Source of the DNA: Kitagawia praeruptora
Taxonomy: Eukaryota; Streptophyta; Magnoliopsida; Apiales; Apiaceae
Direction of reading: 5' to 3'
Length of the DNA: 64,000 nt
Assembly: GCA_037693485.1 (NCBI GenBank)
Contig: CM075344.1
Span: 42,907,501 to 42,971,500 of the forward strand
The notes under the pieces were generated by a model. That model saw only the letters and a list, made by a program, of their open reading frames with translations, did not search any database and was not told the origin of the DNA. Shown here one piece after another: positions 10,975 through 22,840 of the stretch. Within the stretch, counting starts at the first letter, position 1; every line of letters begins with the position of its first letter. The translations under genes were made by a program, and so were the position numbers.

Positions 10975-11727
10975 TGCCACTATAAAAAGATCAACAGCAC
11001 ACGTTTTGTCAATAGGTGCAAAGACAAACTGTGCACAGCCACCTAGAGCATTATCATCAATATCACTGCAACACTGTTGTAGATTATTTAAGTAAATATA
11101 CACGCAAGATACAAAGAATCAGTTATAATCCAAGCTAATGGTTGATTAAAATGTTTAGATTCAAAATATAAGCTAACCTGCAGTAAAGACATATCTCGAT
11201 CGTGACAAAGCCATGTCCTCTGGGGGAAAAGGCATGACCTTCCAGCCAGACGATCTCGAAAAACTAACAGAAAAACAATCAGAGTCATACTTGTTACTTC
11301 CAAAAAAAATGAAGAATACGTTCTTCAAACATAAACTTGATAAAAAATAAGCATTGTCTACCTCTTTATATTTCACGGTATAAGTGGGTGGCAAAATAAC
11401 TGTAGTACCAGAAAAACCACCAGGTCTAGCATAGGTAATAGTAGATAGACTTGCTTTTAGAAATGCAGTAAAGTATGCATTAATGCCATAGTCAGCCCAC
11501 TCTGATTGGTGCTCCCATGGAAAATGAAGCAGCACATCTAGGGCTACAGCCTGCATAACCACAAAGACACTTATCAATGTTGATGAAGTTCCCTTATGAA
11601 CCATGATTTGATAGAATATTTATATTTGGTCAAGACAAGTTATACAGGCGAGTACCTAAAGAAGCGTTGCTGTTTTTGCCCAAATTCACAGCATCGACAA
11701 ACCTGTTCACAGCATCTTTAAAGCCCC
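10975..11727 (-). pseudogene. Captured HD-ZIP III transcription factor fragment
   Basis: Four exon remnants, in order on the minus strand, match the region after the START domain of class III HD-ZIP proteins (REVOLUTA/PHABULOSA/ATHB8 family). The first (about 11727-11656) reads GFKDAVNRFVDA. The second (11550-11362) reads HFPWEHQSEWADYGINAY, then ARPGGFSGTTVILP. The third (about 11265-11180) contains EGHAF, then PEDMALSR. The fourth (about 11075-10975) reads CSDIDDNALGGCAQFVFAPI. Splice sites survive between them (for example AAAGAG/GTAGAC and TTTCTGTTAG). Indels shift the frame at least twice in the third exon, and a stop ends the fourth. Homeodomain, leucine zipper and MEKHLA are absent. 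The intron-exon layout shows capture at the DNA level, not from cDNA. Confidence 0.78.
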
Positions 11728-12624
11728 TGTAATCCATTTTCATATAAATTCAGCTGAATGGTAATATGAAGCTATAATGCATTACAGAGTGCAATCACAC
11801 ACTAAATTTTGATTCAGCAACTGAGATATAAATATTTTAGGGAAATGATAGGACAAGTGATTATTATAATTACTAAGAAAATGCATTATCCTAGACTTGT
11901 AGATGGACTAATCAGTTTGTGATAATCATAGATACATAGAAAGAAGATGATATCCATGAGTGTTATAAACAAACCACAATGTTAGCACTCTAAAACAAAT
12001 TTACATAAAATGCTAATGATTCGGTATCGATTGCAGATAATTAGAAATTAACTAGAAAGTCGGTGAGTTTTAACACAATATTACTGAAAATCGGATATTA
12101 AGCTTCCTAAATCACAGGTCCTCTTCTGAACTATATATATATATATATATATTATGAAAAAGTTAAATTGACATATAGATTGTGTCATCTAACTCAGAAT
12201 ACTAAGTAACCTCGGTAGAATGTAAAGCATACCTGTAGTCTGGCTATTACTATCCTTCGAGACGCTCACTCTTTGTTTTCAAATATATAACTTCAGATGA
12301 TAAAAATGGTAACATCAACACTATAAACAGCAGCAGCAGCAGAAAAATACAAACAAGCATAAATCATGACAAGCCCTGCATAATAATACAGATTTATAAT
12401 CTGATAGTCTTACCCATTTCTAAGCTATTTGAGGATATTACTGGAATCTTGCCAAGTCTCATTTCTCATATTACACTCACATCTCTTGATTATGAGAAGA
12501 AATATGTCTTCTATATTCTTTTAAAAAGAAAATGAAATGATATGATTATCATATAGAGAAAAAACCTTAGGCTGTGAAGTTTGAAATTATTGGTTTATTC
12601 ATTGCTTTTGCTTCGCTATTTCAG

Positions 12625-12799
12625 ATTATCCGAAATCTTGAAATTCAACTGAATTTGCTTTCAAAGCTTCAGCATCCACACCTTGTTGAGCTTATGTGTT
12701 ATTGCATCGATGGAGAGGGACATGATAATCTCATTGCTAGCAGAGTTTTCCTTGTATATGAATATGTTTCTAATGGAAATTTCCGTTCCCATCTCTCAG
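12625..12799 (+). pseudogene. Captured exon of an LRR receptor-like kinase
   Basis: Between a good acceptor (tatttcag) and donor (ctcag/gtcag), one exon encodes RNLEIQLNLLSKLQHPHLVE, then a loop with ASRVFLVYEYVSNGNFRSHL. This matches kinase subdomains III-V as found in the plant LRR receptor-like kinases related to At3g03770 (RNL..HIELISKLRHRHLVS, FEYVPNG). The exon is open but isolated; the ATP-binding loop, catalytic loop and receptor part are absent. It lies inside the CACTA element, in opposite orientation to the HD-ZIP III fragment, so the two were acquired separately or rearranged. Confidence 0.68.
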
Positions 12800-14619
12800 G
12801 TCAGTTATACAACATATAAAAAACTTACAAATGTCTTATGCAGAAGAGCATGTTTGTGCTATTTACCTTTTTTGTTCAGATAACATTGGACGGTGTTGAA
12901 TGATATAGTAGAATGTGGAGGAATCATATAGTGCAGGATGCATATATGACAAAAAACAGACTACTTTTAGTTTATATCTTTAAGGGGAAAGATTCTGTGC
13001 ATTATTATCTTCAACTTCATGTTTAAGATTAAACACTTGCATGCGCTATGTTTTCTTTACACACAAACTCAAATCCTGAGAAACATAAAAGAAAACCAAT
13101 ATATCACAAATTTTATTGTCATGAAATTTAAAGCAGGTTTAACTAAAAAAGCTAGAAACTCTTAATTTTTTTTATCCATGAACTGAAAAAATATGATTAT
13201 TTTTGTACCCTTTCTAGGAAGTTGAGATTATATTAAAAATTATAAGGTTTATTAAAAGAGTAAGTATATATATATATATATATATATAAGACTTTCTTAA
13301 GTCATCAAGTGTAGATCATGAAATTTTTGGGAAGAATAAGACAAGGAAAAGTTAAAAGACAAATTCTCGGCCAACCATGAACCAGTCTCGCTATTTTACC
13401 GAATTCAGACTAGCATTCGGTTTCGATTATTCAATGCAAGGTCTCCTCTGTACATTGTAATTGAACATCTATTAAACCAAAATTAAACACATCACCTCTG
13501 CAAATTCTTTTATCAGGGAAGGTCATTTTACATTTAAAATATCTTAACCATCACTTTTTGAATAATTCAAATTAAGCTTCACCAGTAACAATTTATATCA
13601 CAAATAACATATAATGAATTTGATAGTCATAAGAAACACATGGAAGTGTAAAAATAGTTAAATCCACCAGACAAACAGTTAAATTACCAAGTCCGACCAG
13701 AGCCTATACACACGACCAATCTTTATAATTTCAACCGAATCACCAAGTTGGTTCACTGGGTCTTTGAGTTGACTCACCGATTCTGACCGAGTTGCAGCCG
13801 TGTTACGGTTCCAATCGATAGATCAGAGGTTGACCCTCTGATTTACACCAAGAATCGCCAAAGCCATCATACAAACCCAACACGTCTTTGATAAAGCTTC
13901 GAACCCCATCGATTCCTCCAGCAGGTAACCATCAATACACCATTTAATTACTCAAGAAACCCGATCAGAATACTTTTATTTAAAAAATTTAAATCAATTT
14001 TAGGCTTTTGGGGTTAGTTTTATTTGAAGAAACAGATCAATGATGTAGTGTACGTGACGCTATAGTGACAATTTGATGAAGCACGAGGTAAACGATGATG
14101 GTTTTTGGCCAGAAAATTGAACAGGGCGGCTAGGGGTTTCATTGCAACTCCAAAGGGGACGGTGGGTGTGGAGGTGGAATGAATTTGAATCTTGAGAAGA
14201 GGAGATGTTTGTAATCGTCTAATCGAAGAGGTTTGTAATTAGGTCTGAATATACAGATAATTAATTGGACCGCTCGATAGTTACATATATTTTTTTTAAA
14301 AAATTAATCACCTTTATACGGCTGTTTTAAAAAACCTGACGCAAATAGTTGAACTTTATACGTTTGTTGCAATATAACAGATGCAAATAGTTGAACTTTA
14401 TACGTCTGATGCAATATAACAGACGCAAATAATTCTCCGACAGACGTATAAAACTACATTATACATCTGTTTGGGTACAACAGACGTATAAACATACTTC
14501 TTTTCGTTATATACATCTGTTTAATGTAGAACAGACACATAAAACTACTTTATGCGTCTGTTTTGCCTACAACAGACGCAAATGGGGAGACGCATATGGT
14601 AGTTTTTGTACTAGTGTGT

Positions 14620-14810
14620 AGAAGAATGACAGCTATGAGTTAGTTACAAGTTAGTTACAAGAGAGAGAGAGCTTATATATAATAAGCTTGTAACAGAAAG
14701 TTTGTAACACAGAATATTGATATCTCAGTTTTCAATCTCAATGTGATTTTCTATTTCTCTCTCGTTCTATCTCTCTCTCTCTCTCTCTCTCTCGTTTACA
14801 TTTTGTATCA
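14620..14810 (+). mobile_element. Copia-1 5' LTR, second part
   Basis: Matches the 3' LTR from GTAGAAGAATGACAGC onward, including a promoter-like TTATATATAA near 14673 and a (CT)n tract longer than in the 3' copy. It ends TTTTGTATCA. Confidence 0.88.
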
Positions 14811-14822
14811 TGGTATCAGTGC
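14811..14822 (+). promoter_or_regulatory. Primer binding site of copia-1
   Basis: TGGTATCAGTGC directly follows the LTR. It is the initiator-tRNA-Met site usual for plant copia elements, with one base changed from TGGTATCAGAGC. Confidence 0.8.
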
Positions 14823-14906
14823 CTTGAGCTCGATCTGTATTTTAATGGTGATTTCATCTACTTAATCCTTTCATTACTTTACATATCTCTTTGATTTGAT
14901 TCAACA

Positions 14907-17819
14907 ATGACTACTGGAGTCTCGTATTCATCTGCGACACTTGGATCCACATCTTCTTCGTCATCTACAAGCATCGATATTCATCATCCGTATTACTTAC
15001 ATCCTTCGGATAATCCAGGGATGCAGATAACAACGATTATGCTGAATGAGAGCAATTATAATCAGTGGAATCGATCTATGGAGATCGCATTGTCTTCAAA
15101 GTTGAAACTTGGTTTTATTGATGGTTCTTATGTTCAAACTGTTGCGTCTTCTCCGCTTCTAATTCATTGGACTCGATGCAATAATATGGTAACCTCCTGG
15201 ATTCTAAACTCTGTTTCTGTTGATATTCGCAATAGTGTGGTTTATATGAAATCTGCTCGTGCTATTTGGTTAGATCTTGAGGTTCGATATTCATAAAGTA
15301 ATGTTCCTAAATTGTTCAATCTTCGTACTGAAATCTCTCATTTAACTCAAGGAAATATGTCAATTTCTGCATATTTTACGAAATTTCGATCTGTTCATGA
15401 TGAGTTAGCCTGTATTTCATCTAAAACGAGGTGTACTTGTACTGCGTGTACTTGCAATGTGAATATGAAATTGGATGCTCAAGATCAGGATATTCAGTTA
15501 TCACAATTTCTTATGGGACTGAACGAACAGTATACAGCTATTAGAGGTCAACTCTTGCTAATGAAACCCTTACCTTCCTTGAGTCAGTGTTATGCCTTGT
15601 TACTTCAAGAAGAGAATCAGAGATCTGTGATTGGACCCGTTGTTACTTCTGAGAGTATGGCAATGTCAGTTAAACAGTCTGTTAATACTCGATTTCAAGG
15701 ATCTAAGCCAAGAAAGACTTATGGAGATGCTTCTGTCAAGTGTGATTACTGTCACATGATAGGTCATACAAAGGAACAATGTTTTTGTGTCCCTGGTTAT
15801 CCAAGCTGGCATAAATTTTTTGGTAAACCAAAACCAAAACCAAGATTTCAACAGACCTCTAATGCTACTTCCAGATATTCTTCTGCTGCTCAAGTGACTT
15901 CACAGATTGGTGATACTAGTGACAAATCTGCCACTAATGATAAATCTGATGACTATAAGATTGGTGATTCTTCAATGCCACTTTCAGACAGTCAATGTAA
16001 GCAACTCATTAGTATGTTACAGAGGTCTATGACTAGCACTAGTAGTACTTCCTCTTTTTCAAGCCAGGATGCACAATTTGCTGCACCTAACTCTTCTTGG
16101 TATCCTACTACTAACAGTACTCAGTTTACAGATACTGTTCTTCATTCTGTGAATTTTGTACAACCTGCACACTTTGATTCATCACAGTGGATTATTGACA
16201 CTGGTGCAACTGACCATGTCACACCATTTCTGAGTTTGTTACGTGATGTTACTCCTCTTAACTCTGTTCTGCATTTGCCAAATGGTGCCACTGCATCAAT
16301 TACACATAAGGGTTCTTTTACTCTGACTACCTCCATAACTCTTTTGAATGTGTTATGTGTTCCATCCTTTAGTTACAATCTGATGTCGGTGTCAAAGTTG
16401 GTTGAAGATAATTCTATCACTGCTTACTTTACACCTACTTCTTGTTATCTCCAGGCCCCTACTTGGATGAGGGACCTAGAGATTGGTAAAGCACACAATG
16501 GTTTATATCTGCATACAAAGACTGTTGATTCTACATCCACTGTTGCTTCTTGTTCCATGTCTCTCAGTACACAGCTTTGGCACTCACGACTGGGTCATGT
16601 GCCACTACCTGTTTTGAAGCTACTACCTGTTGATGGAATTGCTAATACCTTAGTTGTTTGTGATAGTTGTATGTTAGGCAAACAGACAAGACAGCCTTTT
16701 CCTCATAGTGGTTCTGCTAGTACTGTTTTGTTTGAACTTGTTCATGTCGACCTTTGGGGCCCTTATCGACATAAAACTCATAATAATTGTACTTTCTTTT
16801 TGACTATTGTGGAAGACAAGTCTAAGGCTACTTGGGTGTATTTGTTATCCAGTAAATCTCATGTTACTTCAATTTTTCAGAAGTTTATTCCTAATGTGAA
16901 AAATCATTTTTCATCTACTATCAAAGTCTGTCGTACCGATAATGGTACTGAATTTGTTAACACTGGGTTACATGAATTGTTAGCTCAGAATGGTATTGTT
17001 CACCAGAAAAGTTGCGTATATACTCCCCAGCAGAACGGCTTGGTTGAGCGTAAGCATCGTACATTGCTTAATGTGGCTCGTTCTCTTCGTTTTCATTCAT
17101 CTGTTCCATTGAATTTTTGGGGTGATTGTCTTCTCACTGCAGCATACCTAATCAATCGTACACCTTCTCCTCTACTTCGTAACAAGTCTCCATATGAGAT
17201 TTTGTTTAATACTCAACCAGATTTTTCTCGATTAAGGGTCTTTGGATGCCTATGTTATGCTACTGTTCTTCCACATCCTACAGATAAGTTCTCACCTCGA
17301 GCTGTTAAAGGAGTCTTTTTGGGTTATCCATTTGCTACTAAAGGTTATAAAATTCTTGATTTAGATACAAGACATGTGTTTGTATCTCGTGATGTTCGAT
17401 TCTTTGAAACAATTTTCCCCTTTCAAACTATACATACTCCTACTTTGTCTCAGCTTTTTCCTAACTATACTACTTATGTTGATTGTGAACCATTGGGTTC
17501 TGTTGGTCCAGTGCCTACACCATCTTCTACTACTAATCCTATTCATCCATCATCATCTACACAAACTGTTACTCCTATTAATCCACCACCTACTCAAATT
17601 GTTAATCCACCACCTACACAAACTGTTGTACCACCTACACAACCTATTGTTTCTAGGCCACAACGTACTCGTCAATTACCCAGTAAATTTTCTGATTATA
17701 CTGGTATACCTACACATCTAGCCTCTTCTATACGTGTGCATAATCACAGTGATTCCTCTTCTACCTTACAATCATATCTCTCATATCTACCTTTTGACCC
17801 AGATTATGTTCATTTTTAG
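14907..17819 (+). pseudogene. Copia-1 gag, protease and integrase region
   Basis: The N-terminal Gag (from MTTGVSYSSATLG) has the plant copia gag pattern (NYNQWNRSMEIALSSK). A TAA at 15294-15296 interrupts it in frame; the same frame then continues (SNVPKLFNLRTEISH). A zinc knuckle follows (CDYCHMIGHTKEQC), then the aspartic protease (WIIDTGATDHVT), the GAG-pre-integrase motif (LWHSRLGHVP), and the integrase core with its first catalytic Asp in HVDLWGPY, the second in TDNGTEF, and the Glu about 35 residues on in QQNGLVERKH. The frame ends at 17819 because one T is missing from a T run near 17816, which separates it from the reverse transcriptase frame. Confidence 0.9.
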
Positions 17820-19412
17820 CTAATATTACCACTATTCCAGAACCACAATATTACAAACAGGCAGTTAAACAGGATTGTTGGTGTGAGGCAATGAACATTG
17901 AACTTGCTGCTCTTGAAGCTAATCAGACTTGGGCAGTTGTTCCTTTACCATCTGACAAAAAGGTGGTTGATTATAAGTGGGTGTACAGAGTGAAATACAA
18001 GCCTAATGGTGATGTTGAGCGTTATAAAGCTCGTTTAGTGGCTAAAGGGTTTACTCAAACTAAAGGGGAGGATTTCTTTGAGACTTTTGCCCCGGTAGCA
18101 AAAATGTCTACTCTTCGTATTCTTCTTACCTTGGCTGCAAAGTTTAACTGGTCCTTGAAGCAACTTGATGTTACTAATGCGTTTCTTCATGGCACCTTGG
18201 ATGAAGAAATTTATATGGCATTGCCACCAGGGTATCTTCCTAATGCTCAGTTGCAGGCCAAGTTTCCAAATCAACGTTTAGTTTGTCGTTTGTTGAAATC
18301 CCTTTATGGATTGTGCCAAGCACCTAGAGTGTGGTTTCTGGAGCTGTCTTCAGCTTTACTTAAGTTTGGTTTCAAACAAACGTTTAGTGACAATAGCCTT
18401 TTCTTCTTTCAAAAGGGGAAGTCTGTTGCTTTACTTCTTGTTTACGTTGATGACATGGTTCTTACGGGTAATGATACCTCTCTTCTTGACTCTGTTATTC
18501 AGTTTTTGGCTTCTCATTTTAAAATCAAGGATATGGGGCCTCTCAAGTACTTCTTGGGTCTTGAAATAGCACGATCCTCCACCGGTATCTATGTGAATCA
18601 ACGGAAGTACACACTAGATATTTTGAAAGACACAGGCTTACTGGACTGTACTCCTTGCTGTATTCCTATGGAGCAGCATCACAAATTGCTATCTGATACT
18701 ACACCTATTCTTTCAGATGCTTCTGCTTATCGACGCCTTGTTGGTCGCTTGATTTACCTTACAATTACTCGTCCTGACCTGTCCTATCCAGTGCATATTC
18801 TTGCACAATTTATGTCTTCTCCTCGAGAGAGTCACTGGCATGGTGCTCTTAAAGTTGTACGATATCTAAAAGACACGTGTGGTCAGGGTCTCCTCTTTGC
18901 TGCTACATCTGATCTTTCTCTCAGGTCATTCTGTGATGCTGATTGGGCAAGTTGCCCAAATACACGACTCTCTCTTACTGGATATTGTGTTCTATTTGGT
19001 GGCTCTTTGATTAGCTGGAAATGTAAGAAACAGCGTATTGTATCACGGTCTTCTGCAGAGGCTGAATACCGTGCCTTAGCTGACACTTGTTGTGACCTTA
19101 CTTGGATTGTGTCTTTACTTCATGAGCTACAGTTGAAAGATGTTACTCCAATCTCTTTATTTTGTGACAACAAGTCTGCGTTACACATTGCCTCTAATCC
19201 AGTTTTTCATGAGCGAACTAAGCACATCGAAATTGATTGTCACTTAGTTCGACAAAAGTTACAGCAGGGTCTAATTGTCACTGATCATGTTCCTACCTCT
19301 GAGCAGCCAGCCAGCTGATCTTTTTACCAAGTCCTTGTGCTCCGCTCAACTGCAGTTCTTATTGTCCAAGTTAGGAGTTTGCAACTTGTTCATGACTCCT
19401 AAATTACAGGGG
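17818..19412 (+). pseudogene. Copia-1 reverse transcriptase and RNase H region
   Basis: This continues pol in the +1 frame after the T deletion. Reverse transcriptase motifs are complete: KWVYRVKYKPNGDVERYKAR, FAPVAKMSTLR, QLDVTNAFLHG, YGLCQAPRVW, and the catalytic YVDDM. RNase H follows with DADWASCPNTRLSLTGY, SSAEAEYRAL and CDNKSA, and a C-terminal KHIEIDCHLVRQK. A four-base duplication (CAGC) near 19312 gives a premature TGA at 19316-19318; the usual continuation DLFTKSL lies in the next frame. With the gag stop and the T deletion, this makes three lesions in an otherwise well-preserved element. Confidence 0.9.
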
Positions 19413-19414
19413 GA

Positions 19415-19681
19415 TGTTAACTATACTACAGCTATTGACAACACCACAACCACATCAGCATCACAGTCAGCACACATTGCTAAGTCAGAGACAGCTGTAG
19501 AAGAATGACAGCTATGAGTTAGTTACAAGTTAGTTACAAGAGAGAGAGAGCTTATATATAATAAGCTTGTAACAGAAAGTTTGTAACACAGAATATTGAT
19601 ATCTCAGTTTTCAATCTCAATGTGATTTTCTATTTCTCTCTCGTTCTATCTCTCTCTCTCTCTCGTTTACATTTTGTATCA
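19415..19681 (+). mobile_element. Copia-1 3' LTR
   Basis: It begins TGTTAACTATAC right after the polypurine tract CAGGGGGA and ends TTGTATCA, 267 bp in all. It is nearly identical to the two-part 5' LTR apart from a shorter CT repeat and a few substitutions, so the insertion is recent. The flanking base order fits a GATCC target duplication, of which only the right copy remains. Confidence 0.92.
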
Positions 19682-19850
19682 GATCCTCACTCCCTCGAAT
19701 TGATATATCAACCTGGCAAGGTCGAGGATCTTTCGTTTCATCTCGGGCCCTGCTTTGTTTTATATCATGATTGAGCAACTGATATCATTCCAGAACTTAT
19801 GGACACAGTCCATCCACCTGAATCATATCCAGCTTGAACTAGAAGCTAGG
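19682..19850 (+). pseudogene. DC1-domain protein pseudogene, 3' part
   Basis: The frame resumes as DPHSLELIYQPGKVEDLSFH, the region after KHRW in DC1 proteins, then hits a TGA and loses resemblance. It is the right-hand flank of the copia-1 insertion. Confidence 0.6.
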
Positions 19851-21125
19851 AAGGTTGGTAGTACTAAAATAAGGTATTACAATGAAGAATTAATTAATTA
19901 ATGTACTCTAAAACAAATTTGTGGAGCTTGTCTACTTAAAATATGCAGTGTAAGTAAAATTTCGTCACTCACTGGATTATAACCTTGGTGACCCAGAATA
20001 GAAAAACAACTCTGCTAAACTTGTATTTGCATATATATATGGTTGCCAAGAGTCATGTACTATGGGGTGCACTATTATGGGGGTCGAACCGTTTAGTTTT
20101 GAACTTCAGTGATTTACCTGACCAAATTCTCACAATGGTGAATTGCCATATCAGAAATGCAGACTCCAAGAAAGACATGATATTATTGTAAAAAACAGAA
20201 ATTTTAATTAAAACAAAAATTTCAAATTTATTAAACTAATTAAGTAATATTCTGGTACCTTTTCTGTAAATTGGGCTGATAAAGAAATATTGGGCTAAAT
20301 ATATCCCCTGTACGTGGTCTAAAACTCTATGCCCATTACATCTTCTTGGTTCAAGTCAATATCTTGATCTTGATCCCCTCTTATAATCATGTGCTATTTG
20401 AAGATTTTGTGAATCTGAATCTGTAGAACCGTAAATACATGTAAATAAACGGTGATGAAGTATATAATAATTAGGAGTATAAGTTTTACAAACCGAATGC
20501 ATGCACCAAAAAGCTTAAATTCATTTGAGGCTTTATATTGGAATAAAATTATTTTAAATGTACAAAGAAATTTAAAAAGACATAAGATTAAGTTATAATT
20601 TATTTCAGATTTATATGAAAAAACTAATTTAAAGAACAAGAAAACTCAAAGTATATTAAATTAAAGTATATTAAATTTGGTTTTTAAAATTTATAGCAAT
20701 TCATGATTAAACAAATGATTTATATAAGGTGTAGAGGTATCTAAAATTAACAAAAATGTACCAAGATAATAAAAACTTCTATTCGTCTATAATATACTCC
20801 GTATTTCTTATGTAACCTAAAGATTGTGAAAGAAAAAAAAAGATTGACAAATGAATGTAAATGATGAAATTCATTTACGAGAAATTAATTTCATATTATT
20901 CATTTTCTCAATAATAATAATTACTATAAATGTAAATACTACATAATTGCATGCAGCTTCATTTTAAACGGGATGAGCCAGTCCTTTCTCAACGCTTCCA
21001 GTGCGAGTAGTATTTTCTTAAATTTTGCATTGAAATACTATTTGACTTGTACATTCTTGTTAAGAGTAATGCTAATATTACTACAAATGATTAGTGTTGA
21101 CTTATACTAATAAGTATCATCCTTA
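19851..21125. other. AT-rich intergenic DNA
   Basis: No coding frame with recognisable features. Two short open frames (19985-20191 and, on the minus strand, 20394-20639) lack any family signature. Confidence 0.5.
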
Positions 21126-21586
21126 TCTATATTCTATATTAATGTGCAAAACCATGTTTTAATGGTACATAATAGTACCAAAATACCAAATTTGGTTATC
21201 ACTTAATCCGGGGTTCGATCCCTTCCAACTACATAATTATACAAGATTTATTATTTAATTTAATTTCACTCCATGTTCAATTTCCTATAAGAGATTCGAT
21301 TAAGGGGTTTGACGGTTATCACTTAACTCGGGGTTCGATTCTTTCCAACTACATAATTATACAAGATTTATTATTTAATTTATTCTTTAATTTCATCGCG
21401 TGTTCGATTTCCTATAAGGGGTTCAATTCCTGACATAATCAAAAAGATTTATTTACTTTAATTTTTTTAACTTTATCTCAGATTCGATTCTTTATAACTA
21501 CATAATTAAATAGTATATTAATATTAATTTTTTAATCTCGACTCGTGTTCAATCTATGTCCGTGCTTCGTATGGGTTATCGGCTAG
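21126..21586 (+). mobile_element. Small non-autonomous Helitron, copy 2
   Basis: Starts TCTATATTCTATATTAATG after A and ends with a CCGTGCTTCGTATGGG hairpin, TTATCGG and CTAG before T. It is the same family as 4936-5374, in inverse orientation, with the same two internal tandem units (ACATAATTATACAAGATTTA). Length is 461 bp and it is non-coding. Confidence 0.8.
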
Positions 21587-21814
21587 TAATAATAATTAGC
21601 CTTACAACGGCTTAATCAATTCCTCATGCATCTTTTCGTCCACAAAACAAAAGCCATAGTTTTTTTTTTTTTTGAAACCACAAAAGCCATAGTTAAGCGC
21701 AGTTTTGGCAATAGTTTAATAAATAAAGTTAAAGACGGCCAAGTATGCTACATGCTTAAATAATTCATTTTCTTATAATACTAAGTCATATTATTTTTAT
21801 TTGCTATAATGTTT

Positions 21815-22582
21815 GGAAAATTACCCAAAATATTAACTTTTTTACTACCCACTCTCCCCATAATATCCAATTTTCGAAACACTGACCGAAATACCCACGG
21901 GTCACGCCCATGGGTCAGGCGTGACCGGAGTACTATAGCACCACCGCCGGGTGAAAAGCTTTGATTTGGGGGTTTCGATTCCGGCGAATAAAACTCAACG
22001 AAACTGGTATGAATGTGTAGAGGGTGACGAGGCGATTCTAATGATGTGTATAACGTGCCTGAAAAAACACGAGAGGGGGGTGAACGGAGGGAGAGAAAAA
22101 ATCCTTGCCGGAATCGCGATTTGAATTATAAACTAAGAGATCTCGATTTCTGGCAAACAATATGCAATGAAAATAGTAAAAGATTGTAGAGGAGAGGAAT
22201 ACAATTCGATTGGTATGTATTTTATGAGTGGAAGATATTGTAAAGGGGTTAACGAACTGAGAGACTAAAGTCACCGGCGATCGCCTAATCGCCAGAGCTC
22301 TGGAGACGAGGGAGACGGCGGATACGCATGTTCCACATGCGTATCACCAGATGCGCCGTTTGAACTTGCGTATCTAAGCTCACATACGCCTTCTGAACAT
22401 GCGTGTATGCTCAATACTCCCTTTCTATAGGCGTGACTAATAGAACACTCCGATCGTGTAGGCGTATCCGGGGATACTCCTCACCCATGGGCGTATCCTA
22501 TGGGCATTTTAGGCGCGCAACGCGTCTTTTAGGTATTTTGGTAAGTGGATACTAAAAAAGTAGGTATTTTTGGCACTCACCC
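21815..22582. mobile_element. Mutator-like non-autonomous element
   Basis: The 768-bp segment is flanked by a 9-bp direct repeat ATAATGTTT (21806-21814 and 22583-22591), the target size of Mutator-like elements. The ends are imperfect inverted repeats: GGAAAATTACCCAAAATATT on the left against GGGTGAGTGCCAAAAATACC on the right, both followed by ACTTTTTTA. Deeper inside, ACGCCCATGGGT is shared by both arms in inverted order. The right arm is unusually rich in GCGTAT/ATACGC hexamers. A minus-strand frame at 22038-22274 is not recognisable. Confidence 0.7.
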
Positions 22583-22753
22583 ATAATGTTTCGTGTGTCT
22601 AGTTTAGATGGTAAATAGATTAAAATAAAATAAAGAACATGAATATTAAAATTTAAAACTTTAACTATGCATGAGGTTCACTGTGGGCTGTGGTATATAA
22701 TAACATTTGACTTTTTCAGACACAGAAAATGTAAAAATATATAGCACTTGTGC

Positions 22754-22755
<2 letters not shown>

Positions 22756-22818
<63 letters not shown>
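22756..22818. repeat. (CA)n(TA)n microsatellite
   Basis: A CA run passes directly into a TA run at the 3' end, in minus-strand sense, of the LINE fragment. It may be an expanded retrotransposon tail. Confidence 0.85.
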
Positions 22819-22840
22819 TGCCAGAAAGAGAAGAATTTTA

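Larger units (their letters stand above)
10218..14616. mobile_element. Non-autonomous CACTA (En/Spm) transposon carrying captured gene fragments
   Basis: The element starts CACTAGTACAAAA and ends TTTTTGTACTAGTG. It is bordered by the 3-bp target duplication TGT (10215-10217 and 14617-14619). The uninterrupted target (gacagctgtagaagaatg) is preserved in the 3' LTR at 19490-19506. Subterminal arrays at about 10230-10530 and 14310-14610 carry many copies of CAGACGCAAA and its complement, the usual TNPA-type binding repeats. No transposase frame is present. Inside lie an HD-ZIP III fragment on the minus strand and a receptor-kinase exon on the plus strand, so this is a Pack-type CACTA. (TA)n microsatellites occur near 12137-12160 and 13266-13288. 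Unassigned sequence at 13680-14240 is less AT-rich and may be another captured piece. Confidence 0.9.

Noticed and set aside
12395..12500. Possible LRR-coding fragment upstream of the kinase exon in the CACTA
   Set aside because: A few leucine-rich codons only; no LxxLxLxxN pattern holds over more than one repeat.
13680..14240. Possible third captured gene fragment (minus-strand ATG near 13905)
   Set aside because: Composition looks genic and a short hydrophobic frame is present, but no family motif could be recognised.
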